From: an uncultured Eubacterium sp.
Lineage (GTDB): Bacteria > Bacillota > Clostridia > Oscillospirales > Acutalibacteraceae
Direction of reading: 5' to 3'
Length of the DNA: 64,000 nucleotides
NCBI GenBank assembly: GCA_934561395.1
Contig: CAKTGF010000006.1
Location: 1-64,000 of the forward strand
Shown here: piece by piece, positions 33,233-39,380 of the stretch
How positions within the stretch are numbered: position 1 is the stretch's first letter
Layout of the letters: each line of letters opens with the position of its first letter
Notes under the pieces: generated by a model
What the model was told of the DNA's origin: nothing
Seen by the model: only the letters and a program-made list of their open reading frames with translations
The model's database searches: none
Position numbers and translations under genes: made by a program

Positions 33233-33328
33233 ATGAACAGAGGATTTGTAAAGATAACCGCTATTGTGCTGGCCGTGCTTATGGCAGCAAGCGGTTTGGG
33301 TGTGGGAATTGTAGCATTTATGCACTGA
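33233..33328 (+). CDS. Small single-pass membrane peptide
   Basis: 31 codons: MNRGFVKI, a hydrophobic stretch with IVLAVLMAASG, and a short VAFMH end. GGAAAGG lies 11 bases before the ATG, and it sits between the pgcA stop (45 bases) and a strong terminator, so it is probably the last cistron of the pgcA transcript. Similar tiny hydrophobic proteins are common in Clostridia, without known function. Alternatively it could be chance coding in a 3' leader. Confidence 0.5.
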   Translation: MNRGFVKITAIVLAVLMAASGLGVGIVAFMH

Positions 33329-33352
33329 TTTTTACATTTTAACCTAAATTTT

Positions 33353-33390
33353 AAAGGCGATTGGTTGCGTTTTTGCAGCCGACCGCCTTT
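33353..33390 (+). terminator. Terminator of the pgcA transcript
   Basis: AAAGGCG...CGCCTTT extends to about 16 pairs with one mismatch around a GTTTTT loop, followed by ATTTGTT. Confidence 0.8.
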
Positions 33391-33416
33391 ATTTGTTAAC
33401 TAAAAATTAACAGGTA

Positions 33417-33444
33417 TTGACAAATGAAAAATGTGGGTTATAAT
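33417..33444 (+). promoter_or_regulatory. Consensus promoter of htpG
   Basis: Perfect TTGACA and perfect TATAAT are separated by 16 bp, the best promoter in the window. Transcription would start inside or just before the CIRCE operator. Confidence 0.9.
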
Positions 33445-33448
33445 ATAA

Positions 33449-33475
33449 TTAGCACTCGAGCATAAAGAGTGCTAA
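33449..33475 (+). promoter_or_regulatory. CIRCE operator (HrcA site)
   Basis: TTAGCACTC, exactly nine bases, then GAGTGCTAA: a perfect match to the CIRCE inverted repeat bound by the heat-shock repressor HrcA. It begins 5 bases after the -10, so bound HrcA would block initiation. Confidence 0.97.
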
Positions 33476-33507
33476 TTCGTAAACTATAATTATTGAAGGT
33501 GATTATT

Positions 33508-35391
33508 TTGAGAAAAAAACAATTTAAAGCAGAATCAAAAAAGCTCCTTGATATGATGATAAATTCAATTTACACCCACAAGGAAATATTTTTAAGGGAG
33601 CTTATTTCAAACGCAAGCGACGCTACGGACAAGCTGTATTTCAAATCCCTTACAGACGACAGCATCCCTGCCGGCAAGGATGATTTGAAAATCAGAATCG
33701 ACCTTGACAAGGAGGCTCGCACCATTACCATTACCGATAACGGAATCGGTATGACCGCCGAAGAGCTTGAATCAAACCTCGGCACAATCGCAAAAAGCGA
33801 CTCAATGGATTTCAAAAAAGAAAACGCAGATAACGAGGACGCTAAGGATATTGAGGTTATCGGCCAGTTCGGCGTTGGCTTTTATTCAGCATTTATGGTT
33901 GCAGATAAAATTGAGGTTGTTTCAAAGGCAATCGGCAGCGACACCGCAAACAAGTGGACCTCCACAGGTGTTGACGGCTACACCGTTGAGGAATGCGAAA
34001 AGGATTCAAACGGAACCGTTATTACATTATATTTAAAGGCAGACACCGAAAACGAGGATTATTCGCAATACCTTGAGCAATACAGGATACAGGAACTTGT
34101 AAAAAAATACAGCGACTATATCCGTTACCCCATCGTTATGGAAATGACCTCCCAGGTTCCCGACCCTGAAAAAGAGGGCGAGTATTTAACCGAGGTTAAC
34201 GACGAGGTGCTCAACTCCCAGGTTCCCCTTTGGAGAAAAAACAAAAACGAAATTAAGCCTGAGGAATATAACGATTTTTACAAGCAAAAGTTTTATGACT
34301 ACAACGACCCCACATTGGTTATTCACAGCAAAACAGAGGGTCAGGCAACCTTTGACGCACTTATGTATATTCCCTCTGCCGCACCTATGGATTTTTATTC
34401 AAAGGACTATGAAAAGGGCTTGCAGCTTTACACCAACGGCGTAATGATTATGGACAAATGCGCCGACCTTTTACCCGATTATTTCAGCTTTGTAAAGGGT
34501 CTTGTTGACAGTGCGGATTTAAACCTTAACATTTCAAGAGAAACCCTTCAGCAGGATTATCAGGTAAAGCTTATTGCCAAAACAATTGACAAAAAAATCA
34601 AGTCGGAATTGGCTAAAATGCTTAAAAAGGACAGAGAAAAATACGAAAAATTCTTTGACACCTTCGGCACCAACCTTAAGTGGGGCGTTTATGCCGATTA
34701 CGGAATGAATAAGGACGGCTTAAAGGATTTAATTATGTTTAAGTCATCCAATTCAGAGGGCTACACAACCCTTAAAGAATATGTTGAGCGCATGGCCGAT
34801 TCGCAGGATACAATTTATTATGCCTGCGGCGACAGTGTTGAAAAAATCGCACTTTTACCCCAGTGCGAGGGCGTAAAGGAAAAGGGCTACGAAATCCTTT
34901 ACTTTACCGACGAGGTTGACGAATTTGCCATTCAAATGCTTATGGATTACGACGGCAAACACTTTGCAAACATTTGTAAGGACGACCTTGACCTTTCAAC
35001 AGACGCGGAAAAAGAGGCTCTCTCAAAGAAAAATGAGGATGCCAAGGACTTGCTTGAAAAAATGAAAAACGTCCTGGGCGAGGAGGTTTCATCAGTAAAG
35101 CTTACGGATAAATTGGGCTCACACGCAGTATGCCTTTCAGCCGAGGGCTATGTAAGCCTTGAAATGGCAAAGGTGCTTTCACAAATGCCGGGCGGCAACG
35201 GTAACGGCGTTAAAGCACAGCTTGTGCTTGAAATCAACAGCAACCACCCCATTGCCGAAAAGCTGGCAAGCGCCGATGACGAAACCCTTGAAAAATACAC
35301 CAAAATTCTTTACGCACAGGCAAGGCTCATTGCAGGCTTAACAATCGACAACCCCACCGAGCTTGCCGACAGCATTGTTGCGCTTATGTAA
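33508..35391 (+). CDS. htpG: Molecular chaperone HtpG (Hsp90)
   Basis: 627 aa from a TTG at 33508 with GAAGGTGA five bases upstream; a TTG at 33493 is in frame but precedes the ribosome site. The GHKL ATPase domain shows ELISNASDATDKL, DNGIGM and GQFGVGFYSAFMVA. The middle domain (with SRETLQ) and C-terminal dimerisation domain are complete. It refolds or holds client proteins in an ATP cycle. Control by a CIRCE element is direct from the sequence, unlike B. subtilis, where htpG is outside the HrcA regulon. Confidence 0.97.
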   Translation: MRKKQFKAESKKLLDMMINSIYTHKEIFLRELISNASDATDKLYFKSLTDDSIPAGKDDLKIRIDLDKEARTITITDNGIGMTAEELESNLGTIAKSDSMDFKKENADNEDAKDIEVIGQFGVGFYSAFMVADKIEVVSKAIGSDTANKWTSTGVDGYTVEECEKDSNGTVITLYLKADTENEDYSQYLEQYRIQELVKKYSDYIRYPIVMEMTSQVPDPEKEGEYLTEVNDEVLNSQVPLWRKNKNEIKPEEYNDFYKQKFYDYNDPTLVIHSKTEGQATFDALMYIPSAAPMDFYSKDYEKGLQLYTNGVMIMDKCADLLPDYFSFVKGLVDSADLNLNISRETLQQDYQVKLIAKTIDKKIKSELAKMLKKDREKYEKFFDTFGTNLKWGVYADYGMNKDGLKDLIMFKSSNSEGYTTLKEYVERMADSQDTIYYACGDSVEKIALLPQCEGVKEKGYEILYFTDEVDEFAIQMLMDYDGKHFANICKDDLDLSTDAEKEALSKKNEDAKDLLEKMKNVLGEEVSSVKLTDKLGSHAVCLSAEGYVSLEMAKVLSQMPGGNGNGVKAQLVLEINSNHPIAEKLASADDETLEKYTKILYAQARLIAGLTIDNPTELADSIVALM

Positions 35392-35413
35392 TTTACCCCC
35401 ACATAGAAATCTG

Positions 35414-35451
35414 CCATAAATCCTACCATTGCCTTTTGGCAGGGTTTATGG
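35414..35451. promoter_or_regulatory. Hairpin overlapping the PIN-gene promoter
   Basis: CCATAAATCCT and AGGGTTTATGG pair (one G-U) around an ACC...GGC inner stem. It follows htpG, but no T-run follows on the plus strand, so it is not a typical terminator. The -35 candidate lies within it and the -10 abuts it. Confidence 0.4.
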
Positions 35452-35457
35452 TACTAT
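35429..35457 (+). promoter_or_regulatory. Candidate promoter of the PIN-like gene
   Basis: TTGCCT and TACTAT are 17 bp apart, about 25 bases before the ATG. Both boxes are imperfect. Confidence 0.45.
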
Positions 35458-35486
35458 GTAAATATATAACTATTGGAGAAGATGCT

Positions 35487-36086
35487 ATGACTTGCTATTT
35501 AGTCGATTATGAAAATGTAAAACAAAGTGGCCTTAGTGGAATCGAACATCTCAACAAAGGTGAAAAAGTTATAATTTACTACAGCGAAAAGGCAAATTTG
35601 AACCTTAAGTTTCTCAATGAAATTTCACAATCAAATGCCGAAATCGAATACCGAAAGATTACTTGCGCCAAAAAAAGCGCTCTTGATTTTATCTTGGTTT
35701 GTGATCTTGGAATGCTTATCGCCCAAAATTCGTATGACCTTTGCTGTATTGTGTCAAATGACAAAGATTATGATAACGTTATGGCATATATAAACTGTAA
35801 CTATGATTGTTCGGTTAAAAAAATCAAAGCAATATCGCAAAATATATTTCCTGTTAATGAGGAATGCAATCCTACATACAAAATCATCCGTGATATATTT
35901 AACGAGTTGTCCGGAGACTATGTCTCTAGCAATATTACAATTCAAGATATAATAGATGTTCAGAATATTATAGATACATCCCCCAACAAATTTGCCGTAA
36001 ACAACGCACTCGTTAGGCGTTATGGCGTTAAAGGAGATTTAATTTACGAAAAAATTCAACCCCTTTTAAAAGGTAAAAAATTATAG
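35487..36086 (+). CDS. PIN-like domain protein
   Basis: 199 aa from the ATG at 35487 (GGAGA seven bases upstream). YLVDYENV at the start, ALDFILVCDLGMLI in the middle and VSNDKDYD near 90-97 supply the acidic residues expected of a PIN/NYN-type nuclease fold. A C-terminal region (about 140-199) is lysine-rich. Such stand-alone proteins are annotated as PIN-like, with unknown targets. It is flanked by its own promoter and terminator. An RNase or defence role is possible but not shown. Confidence 0.65.
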   Translation: MTCYLVDYENVKQSGLSGIEHLNKGEKVIIYYSEKANLNLKFLNEISQSNAEIEYRKITCAKKSALDFILVCDLGMLIAQNSYDLCCIVSNDKDYDNVMAYINCNYDCSVKKIKAISQNIFPVNEECNPTYKIIRDIFNELSGDYVSSNITIQDIIDVQNIIDTSPNKFAVNNALVRRYGVKGDLIYEKIQPLLKGKKL

Positions 36087-36110
36087 CTAAACAAAAATTA
36101 CATACAAGCA

Positions 36111-36148
36111 AAAACAGGCATTAATCCTTTGGGATTAACGCCTGTTTT
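36111..36148. terminator. Bidirectional terminator (PIN gene/mmsA)
   Basis: AAAACAGGC-TTAATCC pairs with GGATTAA-GCCTGTTTT through one A-C mismatch and a 4-base loop, with T-rich sequence on the plus side and A/T-rich on the other. It serves two convergent genes. Confidence 0.85.
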
Positions 36149-36179
36149 ATTATTTGTTACAAGATATAAAATTTTAAGA

Positions 36180-37685
36180 TTAGAGAAGACCGTCCCAAGT
36201 GTCAACCTCTTTAGCCTTCTTTTCCTCCTCGGTAAACCAGTGCTGTGTAACTGATTTTGATTCGGTAAAGAATCTGTAAGCGTCCTTACCAAGGCAGTGG
36301 AGGTCGCCGAAGAAGCTTTGCTTGTGGCCGCTGAACGGAACAAATCCAACAGGAACAGGGATACCTACATTGATACCAACCTGGCCGCCGTCTGTAAACC
36401 TTGCAAACTGGCGAGCATAGTAACCGCTTTGGGTATAAATTACAGAGCCGTTTGCGTATGGGTTAGCGTTCATAATTTCAAGACCCTCATCAAAATTCTT
36501 GCAGGTTTTAATGCAAAGAACAGGGCCGAAAATTTCCTCATCGCCGATTGACATATCAGCTGTTACATGGTCAAATACTGTGGGGCCTACAAAATAGCCG
36601 TTTTCATAGCCCTCGGGAACAGCAGGGTTTCTGCCGTCAACAATAAGTTCTGCACCCTCTTTAATGCCCTTTTCAATATCTGCAAGCACCTCGTGATAAT
36701 GCTTTTCATAAGTAATCGGGCCAAGGCGTGTTTCCTTATCCCAAGCAGGGCCACAGTTAACAGATTTAATTTGTGACTTAAGCTCTGCAACAAATTGGTC
36801 GTGAATTGACTCCTCAACAACGCAGCATGAAAGTGCCATACATCTTTGACCGCCGCAGCCGAATGCAGAGTTGATAATACCTGCAACGGTTCTTTCAAGG
36901 GCACAATCCTCCATAACAAGGGCATGGTTCTTTGCCTGGCAAAGAGCCTGGCACCTTTTGCCGTTTGCAGCTGCTTTTTCATATATTTTTAAGCCAACAG
37001 GTGTTGAGCCTACAAATGTGATGCCCTTTACATCGGGATGCTCAAGGATTGTGTTAATTTCGTTTCTTGAACAGGTTACAATGTTGATAACGCCGTCTGG
37101 AACGCCTGCTTCCTTATAAAGCTTTGCAATTGCCATTGCTGTTCTCGGAGTGAGTGACGCAGCCTTAAGCACCATTGTGTTACCGCAGGCAATACAAACG
37201 GGTGCCATCCAACCAAAGGGAATCATTGCAGGGAAGTTAACAGGAACAATACCTGCGAAAACGCCCAAGGCCTCACGATACTTTACAGTATCAAAGCCTG
37301 TTGAAGCGTCCATAAGGCTTTCGCCCATCATAAGTGACGGAGCCTGTGTTGCAAGCTCTGTTCCCTCCTGAGCCTTGCCCACATCGCCTGCTGCCTCTGC
37401 CCAGGTTTTACCGTTTTCCTCACAAACAAGCATTGTAAGCTCATCCATGTGCTCAATAAGAAGCTCTCTTACCTTAAATAATACAGCAGCTCTTTTTCTT
37501 GCCGGTGTGTTTTTCCAAGCCGGGAAGGCTGCCTTTGCGGCCTCAATCGCCTCAAGCACCTCATCATTTGTACAGCATGGTGCCTGACCTGTAACCTCGC
37601 CTGTTGACGGATTGTGAAGGTCATACCAAACATCTGTCTTTGAGTCTTTAAACTTGCCGTTTACAAAATATTGAAGCTTTTCCAT
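36180..37685 (-). CDS. mmsA: CoA-acylating methylmalonate-semialdehyde dehydrogenase family protein
   Basis: 501 aa from the ATG at 37685 (GAGG nine bases upstream). This aldehyde dehydrogenase oxidises (methyl)malonate semialdehyde to propionyl- or acetyl-CoA with NAD+ and CoA. Catalytic C282 lies in GGQRCMAL. The general-base glutamate of ordinary ALDHs is replaced in the CQAKNHALVMED segment, as in the MmsA/IolA branch, where CoA performs deacylation. No inositol or valine genes are adjacent, so the pathway is undefined. It is flanked by terminators and probably monocistronic. Confidence 0.88.
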   Translation of the reverse strand: MEKLQYFVNGKFKDSKTDVWYDLHNPSTGEVTGQAPCCTNDEVLEAIEAAKAAFPAWKNTPARKRAAVLFKVRELLIEHMDELTMLVCEENGKTWAEAAGDVGKAQEGTELATQAPSLMMGESLMDASTGFDTVKYREALGVFAGIVPVNFPAMIPFGWMAPVCIACGNTMVLKAASLTPRTAMAIAKLYKEAGVPDGVINIVTCSRNEINTILEHPDVKGITFVGSTPVGLKIYEKAAANGKRCQALCQAKNHALVMEDCALERTVAGIINSAFGCGGQRCMALSCCVVEESIHDQFVAELKSQIKSVNCGPAWDKETRLGPITYEKHYHEVLADIEKGIKEGAELIVDGRNPAVPEGYENGYFVGPTVFDHVTADMSIGDEEIFGPVLCIKTCKNFDEGLEIMNANPYANGSVIYTQSGYYARQFARFTDGGQVGINVGIPVPVGFVPFSGHKQSFFGDLHCLGKDAYRFFTESKSVTQHWFTEEEKKAKEVDTWDGLL

Positions 37686-37772
37686 AAATTTTACCTCACT
37701 AATTTTTATTACCAATATATATTAACATTATAGTTAAGCAATTTCAATAATAAATGCAAAAAACGCCCCTTG

Positions 37773-37793
37773 TTTTTTCACATTTTTTCACAT
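37773..37793. repeat. Tandem TTTTTTCACAT repeat
   Basis: Two overlapping copies of TTTTTTCACAT at 10-bp spacing lie between mmsA and the metY promoter. The helical spacing would suit a DNA-binding protein. The rest of the 37686-37817 gap is AT-rich, with a possible mmsA -10 (TATAAT on the minus strand near 37730). Confidence 0.3.
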
Positions 37794-37817
37794 TTTTAAA
37801 AAAAATCACAAAACCTA

Positions 37818-37846
37818 TTGACTTACTATGCATTATGGTGTATTAT
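37818..37846 (+). promoter_or_regulatory. Promoter of the poly-Cys leader and metY
   Basis: TTGACT and TATTAT are 17 bp apart. Transcription should start near 37853, leaving about 43 bases before the leader ORF and about 175 before metY. Confidence 0.8.
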
Positions 37847-37895
37847 TATGTCAAATCAAAGCCTACCTTTTCAGTGGGCAATAAGGAGATTTCTT

Positions 37896-37964
37896 ATGAA
37901 AAACATATTTTTCACTTTGTTAAGAAACAACTTTCGCTTTGGACGAATGTGTTGCTGCTGTTAA
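37896..37964 (+). CDS. 22-codon leader peptide ending in four cysteines
   Basis: The ORF begins MKNIFFTLLRNNF, ends GRMCCCC, and has a near-perfect AAGGAG seven bases before the ATG. The cysteine codons are TGT TGC TGC TGT, directly before TAA. It lies between a good promoter and metY, an enzyme of sulfur amino-acid synthesis. Ribosomes would pause at the Cys run when charged tRNA-Cys is scarce, so this is a likely cysteine-sensing leader. Poly-Cys upstream ORFs acting this way are known from mycobacteria. No terminator hairpin is visible downstream, so control is probably translational. Confidence 0.8.
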   Translation: MKNIFFTLLRNNFRFGRMCCCC

Positions 37965-38027
37965 TTAAGTTAAAAATCAAACCAAAACAACAAACAATAA
38001 CGTTCATTAACGAAAGGATTAAATATC

Positions 38028-39314
38028 ATGGCTAATTATAAATTTGAAACATTACAACTTCATGTAGGACAGGAAGCACCGGACCCGGCAACAGACGCAA
38101 GAGCAGTTCCGATTTATCAAACAACATCTTATGTATTCAGAGATTCTGACCACGCTCAGGCTCGTTTCGGCCTTGCAGATGCAGGCAACATTTACGGCAG
38201 GCTTACAAACTCAACACAGGATGTGTTTGAAAAGAGAATTGCTGCACTTGAGGGCGGCGTTGCTGCACTTGCAACAGCATCCGGTGCGGCTGCACTTTCT
38301 TACACTTTCCAAACCCTGGCACAGGCAGGCGACCACATTGTTGCCGCTAAAACAATTTACGGCGGAACCTACAACTACCTTGCCCACACATTTCCAAACC
38401 ACGGTGTAACCACCACATTTGTTGACCCTGACGATGTTGCAAACTTTGAAAACGCAATTCAGGAAAACACCAAGGCAATATTTATTGAAACCCTTGGCAA
38501 CCCAAATTCAAATATTATCGACATTAAGGCTGTTGCCGACATTGCACACAAGCACAACATTCCCCTTGTTGTTGACGACACCTTCACAACGCCTTATCTT
38601 TTAAAGCCAATTGAGCTTGGCGCAGATATTATTGCATCATCTGCAACAAAGTTCATCGGCGGCCACGGCACAACCCTTGGCGGCATTATTGTTGACAGCG
38701 GCAACTTTGACTGGAAGGCATCGGGCAAGTTCCCGCAAATCAGCGAGGCTAACCCAAGCTACCACGGTATCAGCTTTGTTGACGCCGCAGGCCCTGCCGC
38801 ATTTGTAACCTATATCAGAGCAATTGTATTGCGTGACACAGGCGCTACAATTTCTCCGTTCAACGCATTCCTTCTTTTACAGGGCACGGAAACACTTTCA
38901 CTTCGTGTTGAGCGCCATGTTGAAAATGCAATTAAGGTTGTAAAATACCTTTCAGAGCATCCCCTTGTTGAAAAGGTTAACCACCCCTCATTGGACGAAA
39001 AGTATGTTGACCTTTATAACGAATATTTCCCCAACGGAGCAGGCTCAATCTTCACATTCAACATTAAGGGCGGCGAAAAGGAAGCAAAGAAATTTATTGA
39101 TTCACTTCAAATTTTCTCAATTCTTGCAAATGTTGCAGATGTTAAATCACTTGTTATTCATCCTGCAACAACAACCCACAGCCAGCTTTCAAAGGCTGAG
39201 CTTGAGGAGCAAGGCATCAGCGAAAGCACAATAAGGCTTTCAATCGGTGTTGAGCATATTGACGATATCATCGCAGACCTTGACCAAGCGTTCAAGGCTG
39301 TAGAAAGCTTATAA
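38028..39314 (+). CDS. metY: O-acetylhomoserine sulfhydrylase
   Basis: 428 aa. This Cys/Met-metabolism PLP enzyme joins O-acetylhomoserine with sulfide to give homocysteine. K208 in SSATKFIGGHG is the PLP lysine; YGRLTNST near the N-terminus and the 428-residue length with an insertion typify MetY rather than MetB. AAAGGA lies nine bases before the ATG. It is preceded by the poly-Cys leader and ends at a strong terminator. No T-box or SAM riboswitch is visible upstream. Confidence 0.95.
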   Translation: MANYKFETLQLHVGQEAPDPATDARAVPIYQTTSYVFRDSDHAQARFGLADAGNIYGRLTNSTQDVFEKRIAALEGGVAALATASGAAALSYTFQTLAQAGDHIVAAKTIYGGTYNYLAHTFPNHGVTTTFVDPDDVANFENAIQENTKAIFIETLGNPNSNIIDIKAVADIAHKHNIPLVVDDTFTTPYLLKPIELGADIIASSATKFIGGHGTTLGGIIVDSGNFDWKASGKFPQISEANPSYHGISFVDAAGPAAFVTYIRAIVLRDTGATISPFNAFLLLQGTETLSLRVERHVENAIKVVKYLSEHPLVEKVNHPSLDEKYVDLYNEYFPNGAGSIFTFNIKGGEKEAKKFIDSLQIFSILANVADVKSLVIHPATTTHSQLSKAELEEQGISESTIRLSIGVEHIDDIIADLDQAFKAVESL

Positions 39315-39333
39315 CCCCCTCATAAGCAACAGT

Positions 39334-39365
39334 AAAAGAGCCGTGGCAATTGCCACGGTTCTTTT
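39334..39365. terminator. Bidirectional terminator (metY/VWA gene)
   Basis: AAAAGAGCCGTGGCAA pairs with TTGCCACGGTTCTTTT (one G-U). A-rich and T-rich flanks serve both convergent genes. Confidence 0.9.
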
Positions 39366-39380
39366 ATTTATGCTCTTACA

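Noticed and set aside
37847..38027. SAM riboswitch or T-box upstream of metY
   Set aside because: No T-box sequence, S-box kink-turn core or terminator hairpin is present; the poly-Cys ORF explains the region better.
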